From NCBI RefSeq assembly GCF_010725725.1, contig NZ_AP022599.1:1798001-1862000 (forward strand): DNA of 64,000 nt, in the 5' to 3' direction. The translations under genes and the position numbers were made by a program. Of the stretch, positions 38,490 to 47,447 are shown one piece after another; the first letter of the stretch is position 1; every line of letters begins with the position of its first letter. This DNA is from Mycolicibacterium pulveris. GTDB lineage: Bacteria; Actinomycetota; Actinomycetes; Mycobacteriales; Mycobacteriaceae. Under the pieces are notes generated by a model. That model worked only from the letters and a program-made list of their open reading frames with translations. It did no database searches and was not told where the DNA came from.

Positions 38490-39872
38490 TTACCGGCCGA
38501 CCCCCTTGTAGACGAAGCCGGCGGCGCGCACGGCCGCGGGGTCGAAGCTGTTCCGTCCGTCCAGGAACACGCATCCGGCGGTGGTCAGGTCGGCCAGCCG
38601 GGTCAGCGGGACCTGATGGAACTGGCGGTGTCCGGCAAGCACCACCAGGGCGTCGGCGTCCTTGACCGCGGATTCGATGTCGGGCGTCAGCGGGATTTTC
38701 GTCACCTCGTGGGCCTCCTCATCGGGAACCCACGGATCGTGGACCGAGAGCTGGCATCCGGATTCTTCGAGCATGGCGATGACGTATTTCGTCGGGGTGA
38801 GGCGGCAATCCCCGGTGTTGTTCTTGAACGCGATGCCCAGCACGGCGATCTTGCTCGCCTCGATCGTCTTGCCCTGTGCGGCGAGGAGTTCGGTGAGCAG
38901 CCCGTAGGTGTAGCCGGGCATGGTGTCGTTGACGGTCCTCGACGTCCGCGGGATGGCCAGGTCCAGCCCGACGGACTCGCCCAGGTGGTTGAGGAACCAT
39001 GGATCCTTGGTCAGGCAGTAGCCGCCGACGCCCATGCTCGGCCGCAAGATGTTGACCGGCCCACCGCCTTTCGGCATGGTGTTGGCCGCCTCGATGACCT
39101 GAAGGGCGTCCATGCCGAGCTTGTCGCAGAGCTTGGCAAGCTCGTTGGCGAGTGCGACGTTGAGGTCCACCCAGAGGTTGTCGGCCAGCTTGACCATCTC
39201 GGCGGTTCGCGGGTCGTCGACGATGACCGAGTCCACTCCGAGGGCGTGTCGCCACAGCGTGGCGCAGGCGCGGGCGCTGCGCTCGTCGACAGCTCCGACC
39301 ACGACGGGGATGGACGTCAGCTCGTGGATGGCTTGGCCTTCGGCGATCCGTTCAGGACAGAACGCCAGCCCGAAATCGACCCCGGCCCGAAGCCCGGAGG
39401 CCTCCTCGAGGATGGGCCGGACAAGGTTTTCGGTGGTGTCGGGCGGCACCGTGCTCTTGAGCACGACGAGATGGCCTTGGCGCAATTGCTCCCCGACGGC
39501 CCGCGCCGCGGCCTTGATGTCGTCGACGATGGGCTCGTAGTCCGGGCCCAGCGGGGTGCCGACGGTCACGATGACGAAGTCGTTGTCGGCGATGGCGCCG
39601 AAGTCCGCGGTCGCGCGAAGCCGTCCCATTCGGACGCTGTTGGCGACAAGCTCGTCGAGCCCCGGCTCCGGCACGGTGGTTTTGCCCAGGTTGATCTCGT
39701 CGACAACGTTCTGCCGCACGTCGATCCCGGTGACCGGCCAACCACGATCGGCCAGCACCGCACCGATCACCGTACCGATGTAGCCGAAGCCCACGATCGC
39801 GATGCCGGACCGCATGCCGCGCACCAAAAGGTCGATCTCAGCGTCGCTCCGTCCGAACGCACCTCTTGCCAT
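38490..39872 (-). CDS. UDP-glucose/UDP-HexNAc 6-dehydrogenase family
   Basis: A 460-residue nucleotide-sugar dehydrogenase. It has an N-terminal NAD site IAIVGFGYIGTVIGAVLA, VGTPLG, KSTVPPDTTENLV, the catalytic-Cys motif GGYCLTKDP near residue 285, and C-terminal IAVLGIAFKNNTGDCR. It oxidises C6 of a UDP-sugar to the uronate. The start is taken at ATG 39872 with GGAGGG upstream; ATG 39815 is possible but lacks a ribosome-binding site. It heads a minus-strand operon with the decarboxylase-like SDR and a glycosyltransferase. Confidence 0.88.
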   Translation of the reverse strand: MARGAFGRSDAEIDLLVRGMRSGIAIVGFGYIGTVIGAVLADRGWPVTGIDVRQNVVDEINLGKTTVPEPGLDELVANSVRMGRLRATADFGAIADNDFVIVTVGTPLGPDYEPIVDDIKAAARAVGEQLRQGHLVVLKSTVPPDTTENLVRPILEEASGLRAGVDFGLAFCPERIAEGQAIHELTSIPVVVGAVDERSARACATLWRHALGVDSVIVDDPRTAEMVKLADNLWVDLNVALANELAKLCDKLGMDALQVIEAANTMPKGGGPVNILRPSMGVGGYCLTKDPWFLNHLGESVGLDLAIPRTSRTVNDTMPGYTYGLLTELLAAQGKTIEASKIAVLGIAFKNNTGDCRLTPTKYVIAMLEESGCQLSVHDPWVPDEEAHEVTKIPLTPDIESAVKDADALVVLAGHRQFHQVPLTRLADLTTAGCVFLDGRNSFDPAAVRAAGFVYKGVGR

Positions 39873-39956
39873 TGCGGTACCAAGCCCTCCAATTGCCGTG
39901 CACGTCCGGTGTGTCAGCGAGCACCCCCCGGTCCCCGCTGACGGGCGCAGTCTAAC

Positions 39957-39970
39957 TAACGCTCGCGTCA
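39957..39970. promoter_or_regulatory. Recurring palindromic element, site 6
   Basis: TAACGCTCGCGTCA, 85 nt upstream of the dehydrogenase start; strong match to TNACG-N4-CGTNA. Confidence 0.55.
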
Positions 39971-40150
39971 ACCACCTGGAAACCCCCGGTTTGGGCGTCA
40001 GGTCCGATACCTCGTCCCTCGGCCGAGCCGGCAGAGTGCAGCCATGGGGTACGCGCAGGTGCCAGGAGCGAGGCATCGGCCGCTGGCGGGTGTGTCTGTG
40101 AACCTCAGCCGCAACGCTGGCCCGCTCGTGCTCGACGGGTGTCGATCCGG

Positions 40151-41419
40151 TTAGCGTCTCGCGCGCAGCCGAGCGAAATCCTCCACCAAATCAGCAGCGG
40201 TCGAGGCACTCTTTGAGGGTCTCGTGATACGCGGAGCGATCTGCCGTGCATGCTTGCGGTACCGAGGAGCAAGGACCCGGCGCAGGCCGGCGTACAGTGA
40301 CTTCTCGGTAGTGGTCGAAAACCGCTGCCCGGCACCGACTTTCAATCGCTTGAGCTGCGCGGCGAAGAACGGCTGATCGGGCAACGTCCAGAGGATCAAT
40401 TGGGGAACCCCCGCGCGTAGACACGCTGCCACGGTGCCCGAACCGCCATGGTGCACGACCGCGCGGCACATCGGGAAGATCGTCGCGTAGTTGACCTGGC
40501 CCACCACCTTGACGTGGTCGAACCGGGGCGCGGATGCGAAGTCGGTTCCGCCCGCACCGACCAGCGCGCGCTCACCCAGCCGCGCACAAGCGGTGGCGAT
40601 CATTTCGACCGTTTCTGCCGGTGAGCCGATCGGAACGCTGCCGAACCCGAAGAAGATCGGCGGCGATCCAGCGGCGATCCACTGCGCCACCTCCTCGTCG
40701 GCGTCGGTCGGCGACTCGAGCGCCAACGCACCTACGAACGGCCGCGTCTCGTTCCATTCCGCCCACTCGACCGCCAACCCGGGAAAGCACACCCGATCGT
40801 AGGCCTGGATCTCCAGCGCACCACGGTCGGCGATGCGCCGCGGAGCGGGCGCGGTGGCCGGATCCAGGCCCAGCTCACGACGCTGCGCGTTCTCGTCATC
40901 CCGCGTCCCGCGCCAGGCCGCCCAGTCGTTCACCGTCATCACCATGCGGCTCACTGGCGGCGGCAGAATCGGCATGAGCTGACCGTGGGCGCGGCACGGA
41001 AAGTAGTGCAACGTGACCAGCGGCAGATCGAGAGCCTCGGCGACGTTGGCGGCGGGCTGTTCGAAAATCAGCCCGGTCAGGAGGACATCTGCCCCATCGG
41101 CGGCCGCCGCCAGCGACGTGGTCATGGCCGCCCAGCAATCGGCGGCGAACTGCTCGGTTTCGCGCGCCATGCTCCGGAGCTCCTTGAGCTTCCAGGGTGT
41201 GCGCGAGTAGCAGGTGAAGTACTTGCGTTGCAGATCCAGGATCGGCGCCGAATCCAGGCCGTAACCAATCGCCTCGAGCCCGGCCGAGGCGGCAAACCCG
41301 ATCAGGTTGGGCGGGACGGCCATGCATACGTCGTGCCCCCGACGCTGCAACTCGCGGCCGACGACGACAGCGGGTTCGACGTCACCGCGCCCGCCATAGC
41401 TCGCCAGCACAAATCTCAT
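40151..41419 (-). CDS. GPL-type glycosyltransferase (GT1/GT28 fold)
   Basis: A 422-residue Gtf paralog with N-terminus MRFVLASYGGRGDVEP, donor site VVHHGGSGTVAACLRAG near residue 323 and TLPDQPFFAAQLKRLKVG intact. It stands alone on the minus strand, divergent from a GMC oxidoreductase gene, with which it shares a 177-bp intergenic region carrying a perfect copy of the palindromic element. Confidence 0.9.
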   Translation of the reverse strand: MRFVLASYGGRGDVEPAVVVGRELQRRGHDVCMAVPPNLIGFAASAGLEAIGYGLDSAPILDLQRKYFTCYSRTPWKLKELRSMARETEQFAADCWAAMTTSLAAAADGADVLLTGLIFEQPAANVAEALDLPLVTLHYFPCRAHGQLMPILPPPVSRMVMTVNDWAAWRGTRDDENAQRRELGLDPATAPAPRRIADRGALEIQAYDRVCFPGLAVEWAEWNETRPFVGALALESPTDADEEVAQWIAAGSPPIFFGFGSVPIGSPAETVEMIATACARLGERALVGAGGTDFASAPRFDHVKVVGQVNYATIFPMCRAVVHHGGSGTVAACLRAGVPQLILWTLPDQPFFAAQLKRLKVGAGQRFSTTTEKSLYAGLRRVLAPRYRKHARQIAPRITRPSKSASTAADLVEDFARLRARR

Positions 41420-41486
41420 CGTCGAATCGGCCTTTCAGTCCGTCTTGCGCGCACCGGCAGGAGCACCGGTCATTATTACCGCTTTT

Positions 41487-41500
41487 TGACGCACTCGTCA
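41487..41500. promoter_or_regulatory. Recurring palindromic element, site 7 (perfect arms)
   Basis: TGACGCACTCGTCA, between the divergent glycosyltransferase (68 nt to its ATG) and GMC oxidoreductase genes. Confidence 0.6.
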
Positions 41501-41596
41501 GCGTTCGTCGTCTGGGCTGCGCCCACGGTTGATAGGCTGCCGAATCGCCCAGACCCGACCCCGCCGAGCTGGGCCATGCCGCTGAGGAGTTCGGTC

Positions 41597-43237
41597 TTGG
41601 TAGACGGCGAGCTGAGTTCGCGCGAAGCCGAGCGCATCGTGTGGGACGCGATCGTCGTGGGCGCCGGCATGGGCGGCGGCATGTTCGGCTACTCGCTGGC
41701 CCGGTCGGGCCGGCGAGTGCTGTTCGTCGAAAAGGGCCGCTCGACGTTGCCCGGCACGCCGGGGACCATCCGGGCCGCCATGCCGGAGCTGGCCGAGCCG
41801 ACGGCGGCTCGATCCCCCGAGGCCTACTACGCCGCGTTGGCGCGGGCCGGCCGCTCGACCGACGAGGTCGAAGACATCAGCGGCCGCTTCCCCAGACGGT
41901 TCGTGCCGTTCATCGGTAGCGGAACCGGGGGATCTTCGGCGCTCTACGGAATGGTCTGCGAACGGTTGTTCGTCGACGACTTCACGCCCCGACAACACTT
42001 CTCCGACCCCGGCGATTCCACGGTCCCGGAAGCGTGGCCGATCACCTACGACCAGATGGCGCCCTGGTATGCCGAGGCGGAGAAGCTGCTACGCGTACGC
42101 GGCCAAGCCGACCCGTTACGGCCGGAGGCCGCTGCGGTGGGATTGCCCGCCGCGCCGCCGTTCTCGGCCGACAACCGGCCGCTGGTCGACCATCTCTCAG
42201 GTCTGGGATTGCATCCCTATCACCTGCCGATGGCCTGCGACTACACCGACGGGTGCGCCACGTGTCAGACCTATCTCTGCGCACGGCCGTGCAAGAACGA
42301 CGCCGCCCGCAACTGCGTGCTGCCTGCCGTGTCGAATCACGGCGCCGGCTTGTTGACGGAGTGCCGGGTGGTGGGCCTGGACGCCGACCGCACCCGGGTC
42401 CGACGGGTGATCTGCGAGCACCCGACGGGTCGCCTGACATTGACGGCGAAGGTGGTGGCGCTGGCCGCGGGTGCGCTGGCCACCCCGGTGCTGCTCCTGG
42501 GCTCCCGCTGCGGCGACTGGCCGCGAGGGTTGGCCAACGGGTCAGACATGGTGGGGCGCAACCTGATGCGCCATCTGCTCGATCCGATCGAGATCTGGCC
42601 GCGGCCCGACAGCACGATCACCGCCGCCAACAAGGAGATCGGCCTCAACGATTTCTACTTCTTCGAGGGCCAGAAGTACGGCACCGTTCAATCCTTCGGT
42701 GCGATACCCCCGATGGAATGGCTCATCAACCGGCCGGGCCCGCGAGGAACGGCCCTACGGCTCATGCTTCCAGCGGTGCGTCACGTTTACGAGAGGTTCT
42801 TCACCGGGGGGCTGATCCTCGCCTCGATGATGGAAGACCTGCCCTATTTGGACAATCGGGTGATGCTGCCGGAGAACCCGAGGCCCGACGGCCGCCAGCG
42901 AATGCGAATTCAATATCGACTGCGCGCTAACGATCTTCGCCGCCACGCGACCTTTCAGCAACTTTTCCAGGAGGCTGTGAAGCCGTTTCGCAAGCGGAGG
43001 TTGGGCAGCGGCAGAGACAACTCCAATATGGGACACGTCTGCGGCACCTGCCGATTCGGCACCGATCCGGCCACCAGCGTGCTGGACCCGCAGAACCGGG
43101 CGCACCAAGTCGAGAACCTCTACGTGGTGGACACGTCGTTCTTCCCCTCCAGTGCGGGCTTGAATCCCAGCCTGACCGTCGCGGCCAATGCCTTGCGGGT
43201 GGCCGCCCATGTGAACGGGACGCACTTCGCCAACTGA
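41597..43237 (+). CDS. GMC-type FAD oxidoreductase, copy 1
   Basis: A protein of about 546 residues. It has FAD-binding VVGAGMGGGMFGYSLA, IGSGTGGSSALYG, and C-terminal GTCRFGTDPATSVLD and GLNPSLTVAANALR (the His/Asn-containing catalytic end of GMC enzymes). A Cys-rich stretch (CATCQTYLC...C...C) lies mid-protein. TTG 41597 is chosen because GAGGAG lies just upstream and the paralog at 56345 aligns there; the upstream ATG 41576 lacks a ribosome-binding site. GMC enzymes oxidise alcohols, including sugar hydroxyls. The likely role is forming a keto sugar for later reduction or epimerization. Confidence 0.85.
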   Translation: MVDGELSSREAERIVWDAIVVGAGMGGGMFGYSLARSGRRVLFVEKGRSTLPGTPGTIRAAMPELAEPTAARSPEAYYAALARAGRSTDEVEDISGRFPRRFVPFIGSGTGGSSALYGMVCERLFVDDFTPRQHFSDPGDSTVPEAWPITYDQMAPWYAEAEKLLRVRGQADPLRPEAAAVGLPAAPPFSADNRPLVDHLSGLGLHPYHLPMACDYTDGCATCQTYLCARPCKNDAARNCVLPAVSNHGAGLLTECRVVGLDADRTRVRRVICEHPTGRLTLTAKVVALAAGALATPVLLLGSRCGDWPRGLANGSDMVGRNLMRHLLDPIEIWPRPDSTITAANKEIGLNDFYFFEGQKYGTVQSFGAIPPMEWLINRPGPRGTALRLMLPAVRHVYERFFTGGLILASMMEDLPYLDNRVMLPENPRPDGRQRMRIQYRLRANDLRRHATFQQLFQEAVKPFRKRRLGSGRDNSNMGHVCGTCRFGTDPATSVLDPQNRAHQVENLYVVDTSFFPSSAGLNPSLTVAANALRVAAHVNGTHFAN

Positions 43238-43238
43238 C

Positions 43239-43258
43239 CCGGTTGAACGGAACCGGTC
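43239..43258 (+). terminator. Possible hairpin after GMC copy 1
   Basis: CCGGTT and AACCGG form a 6-bp stem with a 6-nt loop two bases after the stop codon. There is no T-tract, as is common in mycobacteria. Weak. Confidence 0.25.
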
Positions 43259-43325
43259 ATTCGCGCCGAACCGGGCGGGGCTTGTCTCGGGCGGGCGACC
43301 GCTGGAACAAGGAGCCGGGCTAAAT

Positions 43326-43339
43326 TATCAACATCGTCA
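43326..43339. promoter_or_regulatory. Recurring palindromic element, site 8
   Basis: TATCAACATCGTCA, 33 nt upstream of the methyltransferase start; the right arm is intact. Confidence 0.45.
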
Positions 43340-43371
43340 AAATTTCGGAGAGGAGGAATACTATCCCTGCC

Positions 43372-44223
43372 ATGACACGCCCCTCAACGCCGCGCGCTGA
43401 CGCCGTCAGGCGGTTGATTACCGCGGACGCTGCGCTCGGTCCAGTCGTGCGGAACACCGTCCAAGGCATCAACAAGCGGCTCTATCCGTACTTGACCCGA
43501 CGGGTCGACGACAACGTCTTCTTCCTCAATTGGGGTTACGAAGAAGACCCGGCGATGGCCATCCCGCTGGAGGCCTCGGATGAACCCCACCGATACCCGA
43601 TTCAGCTGTACCACAGCACCGCCACCCAGGCCGGCGGCCTTGCCGGAAAGCAGGTGCTCGAGGTGGGCTGCGGGCATGGCGGCGGCGCCTCGTACCTCGC
43701 TCGCGCGCTAGGCCCGGCCTCCTATGTCGGGTTGGATCTCAACCCGAAGGGGATTGAGTTCTGCCGTCGGAACCATCAGGTGCCCGGCCTGGAGTTCGTC
43801 CAGGGCAACGCCGAGAGCCTGCCGTTTCCAGCGGAGTCGTTCGACGCGGTGATCAACGTCGAATCGTCGCATTGCTACCCACATTTCGACCGGTTCCTCG
43901 GGGAGGTCGAGCGGGTGCTGCGGCGTGGCGGCGCATTTCTGTACACCGACGTCCGACAGCGCTACGAGTGCCCGCGATGGGAAGAGGGGCTGGCCAGCGC
44001 GACCGGACTGCAGCTCGTCTCATGGCGGGAGATCAACACAGAGGTGCTGCGGGGCCTCGATCTCAATCCGACCCCGTGGGGTGGCCAGGTGATGGACAGC
44101 CTGGTGCCGAAATTCATGCGGCGGGTAGCCCGCCAAGGGGCGCCGGTCCGGGAGTCGTGGATCTACCGGAACCTGGAAAACGGGCGGATGTCTTACCGGA
44201 TGTATTACTTCGTCAAGGGCTGA
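43372..44223 (+). CDS. Rv2952/Fmt-type lipid O-methyltransferase
   Basis: A 283-residue class I methyltransferase closely resembling Rv2952 (phthiotriol dimycocerosate methyltransferase) and the GPL fatty-acid methyltransferase Fmt. It has NVFFLNWGYEEDPAM, PLEASDEPHRY, the SAM loop VLEVGCGHGGGASYLARAL, VGLDLNPKGIEFC and SSHCYPHFDRFL. ATG 43372 follows GGAGAGGAGG about 15 nt upstream. It most likely methylates a hydroxyl of the lipid chain, such as the beta-hydroxyl left by a KR-only PKS module. Confidence 0.88.
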   Translation: MTRPSTPRADAVRRLITADAALGPVVRNTVQGINKRLYPYLTRRVDDNVFFLNWGYEEDPAMAIPLEASDEPHRYPIQLYHSTATQAGGLAGKQVLEVGCGHGGGASYLARALGPASYVGLDLNPKGIEFCRRNHQVPGLEFVQGNAESLPFPAESFDAVINVESSHCYPHFDRFLGEVERVLRRGGAFLYTDVRQRYECPRWEEGLASATGLQLVSWREINTEVLRGLDLNPTPWGGQVMDSLVPKFMRRVARQGAPVRESWIYRNLENGRMSYRMYYFVKG

Positions 44224-44351
44224 TCCGGTCCTCGAAGGAAGCCCTGTGCCAGAGCCTCACGAGCCGCATGCTCGCATGGCCACGAGCGAGCTGGGCTAGA
44301 AACCACCGCTACCAATCGCCGCACCGTCCCTGCGTCGAGGATAGGAATCGT

Positions 44352-45113
44352 ATGGCGAGCCAACAACAGTCCGCACCAAAGCGGTCGCCCCTGGCGACCA
44401 AGCTGCGGATTCTGAACCAGATTGCGTTTGACCGACGCAATACCCGCCTATTTTCCCAGCTGTTCTACCGCTCGACTGGGTCAGAGCCTGAAGAGTACGC
44501 CAAGTGGTACTTCAACAATCTGGTGTGGCAGGACACCACCTGGATGGGAATCGAGACGTACAAGTCGCCCTGCGATATGTGGAATTACCAGGAGATCTTG
44601 TTCAGCCTCAAGCCGTCTCTGGTGATCGAGTTCGGCACAGCTTTCGGCGGCTCCGCGATCTACTGGGCCAGCGTGATGAGACAGATCGGCAATCCGTTCA
44701 AGGTGCTCTCGGTCGATATCGACCACAAGTTGCTGAGGCCACAGGCACGGCGTGATCTGGACGTGGAATTCGTCGAAGCATCATCGGCATCACCGGAGGT
44801 TGCCGAACGTATTCGGCAACTCAGAAGCGAGTATCCCGGCAAGGTTTGGGCCATTCTGGACAGCGATCACTCGATGGATCATGTACTCGCCGAAATGAAA
44901 CTCCTGCGACCGTTGCTGTCGAGGGGGGATTATCTCGTGGTTGAGGATTCGCTCCTCAATGGGCACCCGGTCGCGCCTGAATGGGGGCCCGGTCCATACG
45001 AAGCGATCGAAGCGTACGAGAAGGAATTCCCCGACGACTACACGCATGACAGCGCTCGGGAGAACAAGTTCGGCTGGTCGTTTGCGCCGTACGGATTCCT
45101 GATCCGCAACTGA
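44352..45113 (+). CDS. CmcI-type O-methyltransferase (rhamnosyl methyltransferase-like)
   Basis: A 253-residue member of the CmcI/cephalosporin-hydroxylase family, the same family as Rv2959c, which methylates the rhamnose of phenolic glycolipids. It has WQDTTWMGIETYKSP, VIEFGTAFGGSAIYWA (SAM loop), VLSVDID, and AILDSDHSMDHVLAEM with the metal-binding acidic residues. ATG 44352 has AGGA upstream. The likely role is O-methylation of a deoxyhexose on the glycolipid. Confidence 0.85.
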   Translation: MASQQQSAPKRSPLATKLRILNQIAFDRRNTRLFSQLFYRSTGSEPEEYAKWYFNNLVWQDTTWMGIETYKSPCDMWNYQEILFSLKPSLVIEFGTAFGGSAIYWASVMRQIGNPFKVLSVDIDHKLLRPQARRDLDVEFVEASSASPEVAERIRQLRSEYPGKVWAILDSDHSMDHVLAEMKLLRPLLSRGDYLVVEDSLLNGHPVAPEWGPGPYEAIEAYEKEFPDDYTHDSARENKFGWSFAPYGFLIRN

Positions 45114-45193
45114 AGACGGATTGAGACCTCTCTTGACTCGATCGCTGAAAAAGCGCGGCCTCAACAGTCCCCGTCGATATGAAGTAGGCGGCC

Positions 45194-47395
45194 TTGGCTC
45201 CGGCTGACGGCGTCAGCTCTACCCGAGAGCGGGAGGGTCGTGTCTCTGTTCAGAGCGCGTTCCGACCCGACATAGAGGGCTTACGCGCAGTCGCCGTGGT
45301 GGCAGTGGTCGCCTTCCATGCGTCGATCCCCGGCATGGGCGGCGGGTACGTCGGCGTCGACGTCTTCTTCGTCATTTCCGGTTTCCTGATCACCGGGCTC
45401 CTGTGGCGGGAAGTGAGCACCACCGGCTCCGTTCGACTACGTGCGTTCTACGGCGCACGGGCGCGTCGATTGCTGCCGGCCTCCGCCACGGTCGGCGTGA
45501 TCACGATGGCCGCCTCAGCGGTTCTTCTTCCTCCGCTGCAGGCGACATCAGTTCTTTATGACGGCATCTTCAGCGCGCTGTACGTCAGCAACTATCGGTT
45601 CGTGCAGGATGGCGTCAACTACTTCGCCGCCGACGATTACCTATCGCCATCGCCATTTCTGCATTACTGGTCGCTCGGCGTTGAAGAGCAATTTTATTTC
45701 GTATGGGCACCCCTGTTCCTCGGCACGGCATGGCTCGTCCGACTCATGCTCCGAGCGCGGCGCGAGCCAACGCGCCACCGCGTATCAACGCAACGCCCGT
45801 ATGTGGTCACCCTTGCCCTTGTCGCGGCCGTCTCCTTTGGAATCTCGATCGCACTCACCAACGTGGCTCCTGCCGCGGCCTTCTATTCCTTGCCCACTAG
45901 AGCCTGGCAGTTGGCGACCGGGGGTCTGGTGGCCCTGACCATCGTCCGGTGGCAGCGGTTATCCGCGAAGGGCGCCGCCGCCATGGGATGGGCCGGATTG
46001 ACACTGACCCTGCTGGCCTGCACCCTCTTCAGTCCGACCACACCCTTTCCAGGCACCGCAGCATTGCTTCCCACCCTCGGTGCCGCGCTGGTCATCGGGG
46101 CCGGCTGCGCCGCCCCTTCGCAGGGCTGCGGACGCCTGCTGGGCCTTCCGTCGATGCGGGCTGTCGGCCGCATCTCCTACTCGTGGTACTTGTGGCACTG
46201 GCCGGTACTGATCTTCGCTCCGCTTATAGTGGGCCACCCACTGGGGCTGGGCGCTCGAGTGGCGGCCGCTCTGATCTCTGCGGGGCTGGCCTGGCTGACC
46301 CTCCGGTTCATCGAGAACCCACTGCGCTTCAACCCGGACATTCGCGATTCGCCGATGCGCAGCCTAGCCCTCGGAGGTGTCGCCACCGCGATCGCGGTGT
46401 GCGCTGGGCTGGCGCTTATGAAGACCGTTCCTGCTCCATTGGGACGGGGCGCCCCCGCGCCACCGCTGATTATCAAGGCAGCGCACATCCCCGCAGGATC
46501 CGGATCCGGTACGGACGCCTACGAGAGCGTGGTCAGCGAAGCGTTCTCCCAAGTACAGGATGCCGTCGCCGCTTCCGCCGGCCTCGAAGCCGTGCCGTCA
46601 AGCCTGGAACCGCCGCTTGTCAATGCCGCAGCCGAAGACAAAAGTGTGTACCTCAACGGCTGTATGCGCACGTTCTTTCAGACGGGGCACCCTGAATGCG
46701 CTTCGGGCGATACCTCCTCGACCACCACCGTCGCCCTGATCGGCGACTCGCATGCCGCGATGTGGTACCCGGCTTTACAACGGCTGGCCGAGGAGCGGCG
46801 CTGGCGACTTGAGACCTTGGCCAGGGCCGGCTGTCCGATACTGGATCTACCCGTGTACAGCCCTGTGCTGCGTCGGGAGTACACCGAATGCCACCAATGG
46901 CGTGACGACATCATCGCACGGCTACGTGGCGATGCCCCGCGGCTAGTCGTTCTCAGCAATTGGCGCGGTTATGGTTCGTCCGGTTGGGAGTCGGGTTTCG
47001 TTTCCTATGACTCGGCGTGGCTGGACAGCCTGACGCGGACCGTGCAGAGACTGCGTGACAATGGATCACAGGTGCTGGTGCTCGGTCCAATCCCCGACCC
47101 ACAATCAGTGGTTCCCATATGTTTGTCCGGCCACCTCGACGACGCGACCGCATGTGCGCCTTCACGATTGACCGCGGTCAACGCTTCAGGTATCAGTGCG
47201 GAAGCCGCCGCTACCAATGCGGCCGGTGGGCAATATGCCGATCTCACCAACTTGTTTTGCGCCTCGGAACGATGCCCCGTGATCGTCGGCAACACGCTGG
47301 TCTACTTTGACCGGAACCACATGTCGCTCGAGTATTCGCGCGCGTTGGCCCCAGTAATCGGCGCCCTGATCGACCTCGCTTTAGCTCACAAGTGA
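45194..47395 (+). CDS. AcylT3-SGNH O-acyltransferase (OafA-like), copy 2
   Basis: A 733-residue paralog of the protein at 30242, similar throughout. It has FRPDIEGLRAVAVVAVVAFHA at the start of the AcylT3 domain, GDSHAAMW near residue 516 and DRNHMSLEY at the C-terminal end of the SGNH domain. The TTG start (45194) matches that of the paralog. Two such enzymes in one locus suggest acylation of two different sugar positions or two different sugars. It is convergent with a third AcylT3 gene. Confidence 0.9.
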   Translation: MAPADGVSSTREREGRVSVQSAFRPDIEGLRAVAVVAVVAFHASIPGMGGGYVGVDVFFVISGFLITGLLWREVSTTGSVRLRAFYGARARRLLPASATVGVITMAASAVLLPPLQATSVLYDGIFSALYVSNYRFVQDGVNYFAADDYLSPSPFLHYWSLGVEEQFYFVWAPLFLGTAWLVRLMLRARREPTRHRVSTQRPYVVTLALVAAVSFGISIALTNVAPAAAFYSLPTRAWQLATGGLVALTIVRWQRLSAKGAAAMGWAGLTLTLLACTLFSPTTPFPGTAALLPTLGAALVIGAGCAAPSQGCGRLLGLPSMRAVGRISYSWYLWHWPVLIFAPLIVGHPLGLGARVAAALISAGLAWLTLRFIENPLRFNPDIRDSPMRSLALGGVATAIAVCAGLALMKTVPAPLGRGAPAPPLIIKAAHIPAGSGSGTDAYESVVSEAFSQVQDAVAASAGLEAVPSSLEPPLVNAAAEDKSVYLNGCMRTFFQTGHPECASGDTSSTTTVALIGDSHAAMWYPALQRLAEERRWRLETLARAGCPILDLPVYSPVLRREYTECHQWRDDIIARLRGDAPRLVVLSNWRGYGSSGWESGFVSYDSAWLDSLTRTVQRLRDNGSQVLVLGPIPDPQSVVPICLSGHLDDATACAPSRLTAVNASGISAEAAATNAAGGQYADLTNLFCASERCPVIVGNTLVYFDRNHMSLEYSRALAPVIGALIDLALAHK

Positions 47396-47447
47396 TGGCT
47401 GCTGGCGTCGCAGTTGGCGACCACGGCCATGGCACAACCGATACGGC

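Noticed and set aside
40985..41596. Upstream extension of GMC copy 1 (ORF open from 40985)
   Set aside because: It runs antisense through a glycosyltransferase gene and the shared promoter. The paralog and the ribosome-binding site support a start at 41597.
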